A stretch of DNA of 64,000 nucleotides from an uncultured Haliea sp. (lineage in GTDB: Bacteria > Pseudomonadota > Gammaproteobacteria > Pseudomonadales > Halieaceae). Below the pieces are notes generated by a model. That model saw nothing but the letters and a program-made list of their open reading frames with translations, was not told the DNA's origin and did not search any database. The translations under genes were made by a program, and so were the position numbers. Numbering within the stretch: the stretch's first letter is position 1; every line of letters starts with the position of its first letter. Below, piece after piece: positions 24,725 through 33,324 of the stretch. The stretch lies in NCBI GenBank assembly GCA_947258585.1, contig CAMYIZ010000057.1:62001-126000 (forward strand). Direction: 5' to 3'.

Positions 24725-25627
24725 ATGCCCCTGGACCGACGTTTCCCCCTGAACAGTCTGCGCGCCTTCGAAGCGGTTGGGCGTCACGGCCACCTGCGCC
24801 GGGCGGCGGAGGAACTGAGCCTCACCCACGCCGCGCTCAGTCACCAGGTTCGGCTGCTGGAAAGCGAGCTGGGCTGCGCCCTGTTCAGCCGCGCCCACAA
24901 CGGCATGCAGCTCACGACCGCCGGGCGCCGCTTCCTCGACGTGGTGCAAACTGCGCTCGACGCGCTGGCCGAGGGCGTGGTTCACCTGGACCCGGCGGCT
25001 CTGGCGGGGGAGCTGGTCATCGCCACCACGCCGACCATCTCGATCAACTGGTTGCCCGGGGTGATTCACGCCTACAGCCGACGCTACCCCGAGGTGGAAC
25101 TCCATTGCACTACCATAGAACCGCACCAGCGCAACCTCCCCGCCCGCTTCGACCTGGCCCTGTGCCTGGGCGCGCCGGAGCCGCGTGGCAAGGTGATCGG
25201 CAAGCTCTACCAGGAGTACTATTTCCCGGTCTGCGCACCGGAGCTGGTCAGCGCGGAGAAGCCCGTGCAACAGCCCCGGGACCTGCTCGCGCACACCCTG
25301 CTGCACGAACGGTTCCAGCACTGGGAGGAATGGTTCGCGACCCACGGCATCGACAGTGCCCGGGGCCGGGGCAATATCCACTTCGACTACGGCTTCCAGT
25401 CCATTGAGGCGGCGCGCCAGGGCCTGGGAATTGTGCTGGCCGACCGGCTGGAAGTGGCCGCAGACCTGCGCCACGGCACCCTGGTGCGCCTGCTGGAGCA
25501 GGAGATGGCAGTGGACGAGGGGATCTACCTGGTAGCCGAACCCGAAGCGTCGCGCACCGTGCGGGCGCAGCTGTTTATCGATGAATTGCAGCGCTATCTG
25601 CGGGAACTGGGGGTTGCCCCGGCCTAG
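24725..25627 (+). CDS. LysR-family regulator, GcvA-like
   Basis: A 300-residue regulator: N-terminal winged helix (LRAFEAVGRHGHLRRAAEEL, then THAALSHQVRLLESELG) and a C-terminal periplasmic-binding-like effector domain (GELVIATTPTISINWLP). The domain layout resembles GcvA/AmpR-type members. Divergent from the class III aminotransferase across 156 bp holding a perfect 9-bp inverted repeat. ATG 24725 matches the family start (MPLDRRFPLNSLRAFE). Confidence 0.92.
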   Translation: MPLDRRFPLNSLRAFEAVGRHGHLRRAAEELSLTHAALSHQVRLLESELGCALFSRAHNGMQLTTAGRRFLDVVQTALDALAEGVVHLDPAALAGELVIATTPTISINWLPGVIHAYSRRYPEVELHCTTIEPHQRNLPARFDLALCLGAPEPRGKVIGKLYQEYYFPVCAPELVSAEKPVQQPRDLLAHTLLHERFQHWEEWFATHGIDSARGRGNIHFDYGFQSIEAARQGLGIVLADRLEVAADLRHGTLVRLLEQEMAVDEGIYLVAEPEASRTVRAQLFIDELQRYLRELGVAPA

Positions 25628-25637
25628 CGCCGCCCAC

Positions 25638-26690
25638 TCAGCCCGGCTCCATGACCTGCTGGCCGCTCTGCAGGCGGTCGGCGCCGCGCACCACGATGCG
25701 GTCCCCCTCCTCGAGTTCTCCGCTGACCGCCACCAGGCTGGCTTCCCCCGCCCCGAGTTCCACGCTGACCCGCTCGGCAAGCCCCTGCTCGTTGACGCGG
25801 TAGATATAGCTGCCCTCGCGACGGATGACCACGGCGTCCCGCGGCACCGCGAGGGTCATGTTGCTGTCCTCCAGCGGAATCTCCACCTTGACCAGTTGCC
25901 CGGGCATGACGCTGTCGCTCGCTCCGCCCGCCAGGTCGATGCGCAGTTCGAAGGTCTGGGACACCGGATCACCGGCGGCGATCCGGGTCCGCACCACCCC
26001 CGGGCGCAGCTCCTCGCCAGCAAGAATGTCGAGGGAATCTCCAACCGCCACCCGCTGCTGGAACTTGATCGGCACGTCCACCCGCACCTCGATCCGCTCC
26101 AGGTCGACAACACGCCCGATAACCTCCCCGGGGACGACATACTCGCCGCCCAGCTTGCGGCGTTCCACCAGGACACCGTCGAAACGTGCGCGGAGCTCGG
26201 AGCGCGCGATTTCGTCATCCACCTGGCGAATCCGGGCCTCCAGTATGGCCATGTCCTTGCGCGCAATATCCCGTCGCGACAGGGCCTCGTCGAGCAGGAA
26301 TACGGACAGGTTCTGGGTCTCACTGAGCGCGGCGTAGCGCTCCACCACTTTGCTCTGATAAGCCTCGTTGACAGCCTCGCGCTCCAGCAGGCCCTGCAGT
26401 TCTTCCCGCCGCAGCCGCAGCGGCGTCTGGTCGAGCCGTGCAATGGTCTCGCCCGCAGCGAACCGGGTGCCGGGCTCGGCCACCCAATCCAGCTCACCTG
26501 CCACCGCGGCGGTCACCGCAACGTCGTTGCGGCTGAACACCCTGCCATTCAGCGGCAGGCGCGCACCCATGGCAACGCGCTCAACCCGGCCGGTTTCCAC
26601 CACCGCGGTCGTTTCAGCAAGGCTCGCCGGGGCCGCAAGCAGCAAACCCAGGGCCAGCGTGTGCAGGCCGCAACCCAATAGCCGTTTCAT
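25638..26690 (-). CDS. RND efflux periplasmic adaptor (membrane fusion protein)
   Basis: A 350-residue exported adaptor linking an RND pump to an outer-membrane channel. Signal peptide (residues 1-25, ending PASLA), lipoyl/barrel-sandwich halves (VTAAVAGELDWVAEPGTRF and RARFDGVLVERRKLGGEYV) around a coiled-coil hairpin, then a beta-barrel and membrane-proximal domain. No lipobox is seen. Its ATG overlaps the pump stop by 4 bases (ATGA). No outer-membrane factor gene is next to it. The pump-adaptor order is the reverse of the common one. Confidence 0.9.
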   Translation of the reverse strand: MKRLLGCGLHTLALGLLLAAPASLAETTAVVETGRVERVAMGARLPLNGRVFSRNDVAVTAAVAGELDWVAEPGTRFAAGETIARLDQTPLRLRREELQGLLEREAVNEAYQSKVVERYAALSETQNLSVFLLDEALSRRDIARKDMAILEARIRQVDDEIARSELRARFDGVLVERRKLGGEYVVPGEVIGRVVDLERIEVRVDVPIKFQQRVAVGDSLDILAGEELRPGVVRTRIAAGDPVSQTFELRIDLAGGASDSVMPGQLVKVEIPLEDSNMTLAVPRDAVVIRREGSYIYRVNEQGLAERVSVELGAGEASLVAVSGELEEGDRIVVRGADRLQSGQQVMEPG

Positions 26691-29600
26691 CGCGCCTCCC
26701 CCGACGCACCGGGCGCCATTCCGTCGGCTGCCGCCAAGTGCTGCAGTGTCGCCCTGCCCATTCCCAGCAAACCCGGCATCAACAGCAGAGACAGTACCCC
26801 GCTGGCAATCATGCCACCAACAATCACCGCGGCCAGGCCGCGATAGATCTCTGAACCAACACCCGGCATCAGCATGAGTGGCAGCATGCCAAAAATGCTG
26901 GTGAGGGTACTCATGAACACCGGCCGCGCCCGTGTCAGCACGGCGTCCCGGATCGCCTGCTGGCGCTCTGCGCCCTCGCGCTCCCTGATACGTGTCTGGT
27001 CGACCAGCAGGATCGCGTTGTTCACCACCAGGCCCAGCAGAATAATAAATCCGACCATGGTCAACATATCGAGAGACTGATAGGTGAACAGGTTGAATAT
27101 TTTCAGGGCCAGCACTCCGCCGGCAATTGCCGGGGGCATGACCAGCAGCACCAGCAGGCTGTCCCAGGCGGAGCGAAAAACCGCCGCCATGATCGCAAAC
27201 AGGATCAGTACCGCGATGCCAAAGTTCACCAGCATCTTGCTGACCGCCTCCTGCAAACGGTCGGCGCTGCCGCGATAGGCAATGGACGCCCCCGGCGGCA
27301 ACATGACCCGCAATTCCGGGTCCAGTTCCGCCCGCAGTCGCTCGATCGCCTCCTCCAGGGTAACCTGCTCCGGTGGCAGCACATTGATGGTGACCGTGCG
27401 CAGGCCATCGACCCGCTGCAACTGTACCGGGCCCACGGTGTACTCGATACTCGCGAGCTCGCCAACGGTCTGGACCCCCGCCAGCGGGGTGGCAATCGGC
27501 GTGCTCGACAGCTCCTCCGGCGTGCCCCATCCCGGGCCATGTACGATCATGTCGTAGCGGCGATTGCCATCGAAGTACTCGCCGGCATAGAGTCCGTCAG
27601 TCAGTGCCCGCACCGCATCGGCCAGCATCATCCGGTCCAGACCCGCGAGCCCCAGTCGCTTGTCATCCGGGACGATACGCAATTCCGGCTGATCCATGGT
27701 CAGTGCGGGCTGCGCATAGGCGCTGCCGTCTTCCCACATGCCCTTGACCCGTTCCATGCCAGCTCTGCCAACGCGCATCAGCGTTTCCAGATCTGCGCCG
27801 CGAATGTCGATGGCGATGCTGCGACCACCGCCGTCCACCTGGATCATCGATGCACGGCGCACAAACGGCTCCACATCAGGCAGACCGGCCAGAATCTCCT
27901 CGCGCATGATCCTGATCAGCGGCTCGGTGCCTTCGGGCTCGGCCGGGTAGAGGAACACCGTGCCGTAACCGGGACCGACACCGACATTGTAGCCGCGCAC
28001 CGCGGGCTCTTTCTCGCCGCTGTAGTAGGGGCGCAGGCGCCGCTCGATTTCCCCGAATATTTCATTTTCGATGGTATCCAGGCTGGTGCCCGGAGGCAGG
28101 TCCAGGTAGCTTTCGACCGCATCGACATCGGCCTTGGGCAGGAAATCCACCTTGGGCATCAACACCGCAACCGTCAGCACGGAGCATCCCAGGATCGCCA
28201 CAATCCAGCGGACCCGGGCACGATCGGACGCCGTGTGCCGGTCAATCCAGTCCGCCAGTCGGACCCAGAAGTGCCGCAGGGGATCCCCGGGCACCTCAGT
28301 CAGAGCAGCGTGTGCCGTCGCCATCGGCAGGACGGTCAGCGACACCACCAGCGACATCAGGACCGCGGCCGACAGGGTAATTGCCAGGTCCTTGAACAGC
28401 TGGCCCTCCAGACCCTCGAGGAAAATGATAGGGACGAAAATGGCCACGGTGGTCAGGGTCGAGGACAGCAGGGCCGGCGCCACCTCGCGCGCGCCAGCCT
28501 CCGCTGCGTCGCGCCGCCCCATGCCCTGCTGGCCCAGCCGCACAATATTTTCCTGCACCACGATGGAAGCATCCATCGACAGGCCAACCGCAAAAGCCAG
28601 CCCGGCGAGCGAGATCACGTTCAGGCTATGGCCGGTAAACTGCAGTGCCAGGAACGCGCCCATCAGCGACAGGGGGATGCTCAGCGCAATGACCAGCGTG
28701 GCGCGCATGACCCGGAGGAAGAAAAACAGTACCAGGCTGGATAAAAACAAACCCAGCAACAGGTTGCCCTGCACCAGGGCGATGGCCCGGCGAATATGCA
28801 GCGAGGAATCGAAACTCAGCTCCAGGGTGAGCCCCTCGGCGGCAAGCGGCCCCTCATTCAGCTCGGTAATCACGTCCTTGAGCGAATCGAGCAACTCCAC
28901 GGTGTTGGCACCGTTGCTGCGATTCAAGCGGATGTAGTAGGAGGGATTGCCGTTGCGCCGGGAGAAGCTGTTGCGCTTCATGAATCCCGCCTCCACCGAG
29001 GCCACGTCCCGCAGGTAGACCGGCTGCTCATTGCGCCAGCCGACGACCAGGTCACCGAGCTGGTCAATGCCGAAACTGCCAGCGATCCGGACCGTATACT
29101 GGCGCCGGCCGACATCGGCGAATCCGCCGGACACATTGGTGGCGCGACGCAGGGCCCGGGTCACATCGTCGACGGCAACCCCCATGCCCGCAAGCCTGTG
29201 GGGGTCGATGTTGACCGCAATTTCGCGCTCGCGACGGGATTGCAGACTGACCTCCGCCACACCGGGCACGCGCGCCAGTCGCGGCTCAATGAGTGTGGTC
29301 ACCAGGTCCTCGTAGGCGGTGACATCGGTGTCAATGCCATCTGCGCGAAACAGTTGCAGCGTCGCCGCAGCGTTACTACCGGTGGTACCGGCCCCGGCAC
29401 GCACAATCGGTTCGTCCGCGTCGGCGGGCAGGGCTGGCGCCTGGTTGAGATTGGTGATGACGTCGATCAGCCCCTGCTGCATGTCCCAGCCGATCTCGAA
29501 GTTGAGTTCGATATAGCCCTGGTCGCGGGCGATCGAACTGACCATGCTGGTCACGCCCTGAATATTGGCGAGGACACGCTCCTGGCCCTGGATGATCTGC

Positions 29601-29782
29601 TCCTCGATCTCCTCCGGCGCGGCGGCACGCCAGCCGGTGAAAATGAAAATGCGCGGAGGAGACAGCTCCGGGAGCAGCTGTATCGGCAGGCGGTAGATGG
29701 CCAGCGCACCGAAGCCCAGGATCAGCATGGCCGCGACAAGCGTCGCGGCCGGATTGCGCACGGCGAGCTGTATTATGTTCAC
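26687..29782 (-). CDS. RND efflux permease (AcrB/MdtB-like)
   Basis: A 1031-residue proton-driven inner-membrane pump. N-terminal TM1 (LVAAMLILGFGALAIYRL), large periplasmic loop, TM2-6, second half starting near residue 500, second large loop and TM8-12 ending PVFMSTLTSIFGMLPLML. TM4 has GLSMDASIVVQENI: one acidic residue where AcrB has an Asp-Asp pair. Substrate is unknown; the palindrome upstream (29809-29824) may be the site of a regulator not in this window. GTG start with AGGGGG upstream. Confidence 0.93.
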   Translation of the reverse strand: MNIIQLAVRNPAATLVAAMLILGFGALAIYRLPIQLLPELSPPRIFIFTGWRAAAPEEIEEQIIQGQERVLANIQGVTSMVSSIARDQGYIELNFEIGWDMQQGLIDVITNLNQAPALPADADEPIVRAGAGTTGSNAAATLQLFRADGIDTDVTAYEDLVTTLIEPRLARVPGVAEVSLQSRREREIAVNIDPHRLAGMGVAVDDVTRALRRATNVSGGFADVGRRQYTVRIAGSFGIDQLGDLVVGWRNEQPVYLRDVASVEAGFMKRNSFSRRNGNPSYYIRLNRSNGANTVELLDSLKDVITELNEGPLAAEGLTLELSFDSSLHIRRAIALVQGNLLLGLFLSSLVLFFFLRVMRATLVIALSIPLSLMGAFLALQFTGHSLNVISLAGLAFAVGLSMDASIVVQENIVRLGQQGMGRRDAAEAGAREVAPALLSSTLTTVAIFVPIIFLEGLEGQLFKDLAITLSAAVLMSLVVSLTVLPMATAHAALTEVPGDPLRHFWVRLADWIDRHTASDRARVRWIVAILGCSVLTVAVLMPKVDFLPKADVDAVESYLDLPPGTSLDTIENEIFGEIERRLRPYYSGEKEPAVRGYNVGVGPGYGTVFLYPAEPEGTEPLIRIMREEILAGLPDVEPFVRRASMIQVDGGGRSIAIDIRGADLETLMRVGRAGMERVKGMWEDGSAYAQPALTMDQPELRIVPDDKRLGLAGLDRMMLADAVRALTDGLYAGEYFDGNRRYDMIVHGPGWGTPEELSSTPIATPLAGVQTVGELASIEYTVGPVQLQRVDGLRTVTINVLPPEQVTLEEAIERLRAELDPELRVMLPPGASIAYRGSADRLQEAVSKMLVNFGIAVLILFAIMAAVFRSAWDSLLVLLVMPPAIAGGVLALKIFNLFTYQSLDMLTMVGFIILLGLVVNNAILLVDQTRIREREGAERQQAIRDAVLTRARPVFMSTLTSIFGMLPLMLMPGVGSEIYRGLAAVIVGGMIASGVLSLLLMPGLLGMGRATLQHLAAADGMAPGASGEAR

Positions 29783-29808
29783 GGTGTCGCCCCCTGCGAA
29801 ACCGAAGT

Positions 29809-29824
29809 CTATACTTCAGTATAG
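29809..29824. promoter_or_regulatory. Perfect 16-bp palindrome-like operator before the RND genes
   Basis: CTATACTTCAGTATAG: 7-bp inverted arms around TC, 27 bases upstream of the RND start. Size and symmetry suit a TetR- or MarR-type dimer, but no such gene is adjacent. Confidence 0.55.
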
Positions 29825-29848
29825 CCCCGCCCGCTCTAACCGTTCAGC

Positions 29849-31624
29849 TCATTTCGTCGCAGCAGTCGACGTGTTCGTCGCACCCGCCCGGTAGACGACT
29901 TCGCCGTCAAACAGGGTCATCTGCACTGTCGTGCTGTTGATGTCCTGCACAGGAATGCGGTAAAGATCCCTGTTCAGCAGCACCAGATCCGCCCGCTTGC
30001 CCACCGCGATGCTGCCGACAAGATCCTCCTGGTGCATCAGCCAGGCCGCTTCGCGGGTGTAGGCCGCGAGCATGGTGTCCAGGGTCACGGCCTCTTCCGC
30101 ATTGAGGGTGCCCGGCACACGGCTGTCGGGGTCCTGGCGGCGCAGCGCAGTCTCGATCGCATCGAGCGGGTTCACCGATGATACCGACCAGTCGCTGCCA
30201 CCGACGATACGTGCGCCCGCCCGCTGCAGGCTGTATACCGGATACATGCGATTGACCCGCTCGGCACCGACCGCAGGCAGGTTGATTTCCGTGATATAGC
30301 TGTCCGGGTAGGCCCACAGCGCCTGGAAGGTGGTGCTGACGTTGAGCTCGGCAAACCGCGGCATGTCGTCGGGGTGAACAAGCTGCAGGTGCGCAATATG
30401 GTGCCGGTTATCGCGCTCACCGTTGCGCGCCCGCGCCGCCTCGAAGGCATCCAGCGCGACGCGCACGCCACGATCGCCGATGGCATGGACATGAACCTGC
30501 AGGCCCATGGCATCGAAACGCGTAACGATATCCTTGAGCTGCTCCGGGTCGAAGTTGATTTCACCGCTGTGCGGGTGGTCACCAAGATAGGGTGTCAGCA
30601 GTGCCGCCGTCTCGCCCTCCAGCACGCCGTCGACAAAGAGCTTCACCGCATCCGTGTTGACGCCCGCGCCAGCGTACTCGCCCCGCCGTGCCAGCACAGC
30701 CTCAAATTCCTCGCCAGGGTGTTGACTGAAGGTACCGTAAGTCAGGGAGGTACGCACCCGTGCCTGCAGCTCTCCGGCAGCCGCGAGGGACCGATAGGCA
30801 CGCCAGTGCTGCTCGCCAACCGCCGCGTCGATAAACGAGGTTATACCCTTGCTGTGCATCAATTGCAGGGCCGCCTGCAACGCCACAATATCATCTTCGG
30901 GGGAGGCCTTCGGCAACAGCTCGCGGACCAGCGCCTGGGCAGTTTCCCACAGCATACCGGTCGCTTCACCGGTGGCGGGGTCGCGCTCTATCACCCCTTG
31001 CGCCGGGTCGGGTGTATCCGCGGTAATGCCGGCGAGCGCCAGGGCAGCTGAATTCACCCAGGCGGAGTGCCCATCGGGTGCTGTGAGGTATACGGGGCGC
31101 CGGGGAAACAGCGCGTCCAGCGATGCCTTGTGCGGGTTGCCACCCGGGAACAGTCCCAGATTGAAATCGAGGCCTACCAGCCAACCCGCTTCGACACCTG
31201 CGGCACAGTCCCGCAAGCCATCCAGGATTTCCTGCTCGGACCGGGCGTCACTGAGGGAACAGCCGAGCAGCGCAGCACCCGAGGACAGGGGGTGCACATG
31301 GGCATCGTGAAACCCCGGCAGCAGCATGCCCTGTTCTGCGTCTATCACCCGGGTATGCTCAGCAACGAACTCCCCGGTTGAGGCGTCATCCCCCACCGCC
31401 AGGATGACACCGTCTGCGACAGCAACGCTGGTGGCATGGGGTTGTTGCGGGTTCTGGGTGTAGACCCGTGCATTGCGAATCACCAGATCTGCCGCAACCG
31501 CGGGATCGGCCGGCATCGGGCCAGCCGCCGGCGTCGATTCCGGGCGCCGATCGCAGGATGCCAGCAGTGCTGCTCCCAGGACAACAACAGCCGTGGCGAG
31601 TACTCCGGCTCTGGTGCCGCTCAT
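29849..31624 (-). CDS. Amidohydrolase family 3 lipoprotein (YtcJ-like)
   Basis: A 591-residue metal-dependent hydrolase predicted to be a lipoprotein: the signal ends LLASC with Cys24. The metal-binding HxH is in GFHDAHVHP; later ligands are in VHVHAIGDRGV and in HIAHLQL, and the C-terminal GKRADLVLLNRDLY is typical of amidohydrolase_3. Substrates of this group are poorly known (amides, N-formyl or cyclic amides). ATG 31624 has AGGAG upstream; the TTG before it is ignored. It follows a small protein gene by 22 bases. Confidence 0.9.
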   Translation of the reverse strand: MSGTRAGVLATAVVVLGAALLASCDRRPESTPAAGPMPADPAVAADLVIRNARVYTQNPQQPHATSVAVADGVILAVGDDASTGEFVAEHTRVIDAEQGMLLPGFHDAHVHPLSSGAALLGCSLSDARSEQEILDGLRDCAAGVEAGWLVGLDFNLGLFPGGNPHKASLDALFPRRPVYLTAPDGHSAWVNSAALALAGITADTPDPAQGVIERDPATGEATGMLWETAQALVRELLPKASPEDDIVALQAALQLMHSKGITSFIDAAVGEQHWRAYRSLAAAGELQARVRTSLTYGTFSQHPGEEFEAVLARRGEYAGAGVNTDAVKLFVDGVLEGETAALLTPYLGDHPHSGEINFDPEQLKDIVTRFDAMGLQVHVHAIGDRGVRVALDAFEAARARNGERDNRHHIAHLQLVHPDDMPRFAELNVSTTFQALWAYPDSYITEINLPAVGAERVNRMYPVYSLQRAGARIVGGSDWSVSSVNPLDAIETALRRQDPDSRVPGTLNAEEAVTLDTMLAAYTREAAWLMHQEDLVGSIAVGKRADLVLLNRDLYRIPVQDINSTTVQMTLFDGEVVYRAGATNTSTAATK

Positions 31625-31646
31625 CAATCGATCTCCTGTCGAGAAC

Positions 31647-31832
31647 TCAGTGTGCCTTTACTTTATTTTGCCCGCAGCGAACGCAGCGGTAGACCGTCAC
31701 CAGCTTGCCCTGTTTCACGTCAAACTGCTTCGCCTTGTCCACTTCCCATTTGTGGTGCCCGTGGCGGCACAGGGTCTTGCCCTTGTGCTTCTCCTCCAGG
31801 GACGGTTTGCGGAAAGGCAGGATGTCAGCCAT
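31647..31832 (-). CDS. Small Cys/His-rich protein, possible zinc ribbon
   Basis: A 61-residue basic protein beginning MADILPFRKPS. Cys22, His24, His26 and His27 in TLCRHGHHKW and a CxxC at Cys50/Cys53 (YRCVRCG) could bind zinc. No function can be given. It starts 3 bases after the glpK stop with no ribosome site of its own, so it is probably coupled to glpK, and is followed 22 bases later by the amidohydrolase gene. The regular Cys/His spacing and tight fit support it as a real gene. Confidence 0.75.
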   Translation of the reverse strand: MADILPFRKPSLEEKHKGKTLCRHGHHKWEVDKAKQFDVKQGKLVTVYRCVRCGQNKVKAH

Positions 31833-31835
31833 GGG

Positions 31836-33323
31836 TCAGAGCAGCGTGCGGGCCAGGGCGGCCTGCCAGGAAACCTGCCGCTGGCGCCTCCCGGCGGCTG
31901 ACAGCTTCACCCTGAACTCCTGGTCCACGGCCCATATCTTGCGAATGTCGCCGATACCGGGCCACAGCCCCACACCCAGCCCCGCCAGGTAGCAGGCGCC
32001 GGCCACGGTGGTCTCGATGACCTGGGGCCGGATCAGCTTGCGACCGAGGACATCGGCCTGTATCTGCAGCAGCAGGTCATTGGCAGCCGCGCCACCGTCG
32101 ACCCGCAGGGGGCGCATACGCTTGCCCAGGTCGCGTTCCATGGCCAGCAGGATATCCGCGTTCTGCAGCGCCATCGCATCGAGGGTAGCCCGGGCTATAT
32201 GGCCCCGCTGGGTGCCGCGGGTGAGACCGCTCAGGGTGCCGCGAGCGTCCGGCGCCCAGTGTGGAGCACCGAGGCCCGTCAGTGCCGGCACAAACTCCAC
32301 GCCATCGGCATCTGCCACCGTGCGCGCCAGCGCTTCCACATCGGCCGAACGCTTGATGATCTGCAGACCGTCCCGCAGCCACTGCACGGCGGCGCCGCAG
32401 ACAAAGGCACCGCCTTCCAGTGCGTAGACCGGCTTGCCCTGCCCCAGCTGCCAGGCCGCTGTCGTCAGCAGGCCAGAGCGGGACTGCAACAGCTCGGAGC
32501 CGGTGTTCATCAGGATGAAGGAGCCGGTGCCGAAGGTGCACTTGGCGTCGCCGGCGGTAAAACAGGCCTGGCCAAACAGGGCCGCCTGCTGGTCGCCCGC
32601 CACGCCAGCAATGGGGATGCCGTCCGGCAACCCCGGAATGCCGCGGGTATGGGCAAGCACTGCGCTGGAGGGAACAATATTCGGCAGGATGCCCTCTGGC
32701 ACCTCGAACAGGTCCATCAGTTCCTTGTCCCAGCTCAACCGGCGCAGGTTCATCAGCGAAGTGCGCGACGCATTGGAGACATCGCTGACATGGGCGGCAC
32801 CGCCGCTGAGCTGCCAGATCAGGTAGCTGTCAATGGTGCCAGCTGCCACCTGACCGGCCTTCAGCTTGCGGGCCATGCCGGGGGTGTTCTGCAGCAGCCA
32901 GCGGAACTTGCTGGCGGAAAAATAAGGGTCCAGCACCAGGCCGGACTTGCGCTTGACCAGTTTCTCGTGCCCCGCAGCCTTGAGCGTTTCGCAGAACTCG
33001 GTGGTGCGCCGGCACTGCCAGACAATGGCCCGGTTCAGCGGTTCACCACTGCCCCGGTCCCACAGCAGGGAGGTCTCGCGCTGGTTGGTAATGCCGATGG
33101 CGGCGATGTCGGACGGCTTGCACACGCGCTTGCGCAGCACCGCGCGAATGCCGCGTTGCACCGTGCTCCAGATATCCACAGCGTCGTGTTCCACCCAGCC
33201 GGGCCGGGGGTAGTGCTGGGGGAACTCGATATTGACGCTGCTCCGGAGCTGGCCCCGATCATCCATCAGGGCAACCGTGGTGCCGGTCGTGCCCTGATCG
33301 ATGGCAAGGATATAGGCACCCAT
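31836..33323 (-). CDS. glpK: Glycerol kinase
   Basis: Phosphorylates glycerol to sn-glycerol 3-phosphate with ATP. A 495-residue FGGY-family kinase: N-terminal AIDQGTTGTTVALMD, GITNQRET, FSASKFRWLLQNTPG, FGTGSFILMNTG, LTGLGAPHWAPDARG and the C-terminal VDGGAAANDLLLQIQADVLG. Length is normal. It starts one base after the aldehyde dehydrogenase stop, so the two are one transcript. No glpF or glpD is in the window. Confidence 0.97.
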   Translation of the reverse strand: MGAYILAIDQGTTGTTVALMDDRGQLRSSVNIEFPQHYPRPGWVEHDAVDIWSTVQRGIRAVLRKRVCKPSDIAAIGITNQRETSLLWDRGSGEPLNRAIVWQCRRTTEFCETLKAAGHEKLVKRKSGLVLDPYFSASKFRWLLQNTPGMARKLKAGQVAAGTIDSYLIWQLSGGAAHVSDVSNASRTSLMNLRRLSWDKELMDLFEVPEGILPNIVPSSAVLAHTRGIPGLPDGIPIAGVAGDQQAALFGQACFTAGDAKCTFGTGSFILMNTGSELLQSRSGLLTTAAWQLGQGKPVYALEGGAFVCGAAVQWLRDGLQIIKRSADVEALARTVADADGVEFVPALTGLGAPHWAPDARGTLSGLTRGTQRGHIARATLDAMALQNADILLAMERDLGKRMRPLRVDGGAAANDLLLQIQADVLGRKLIRPQVIETTVAGACYLAGLGVGLWPGIGDIRKIWAVDQEFRVKLSAAGRRQRQVSWQAALARTLL

Positions 33324-33324
33324 G

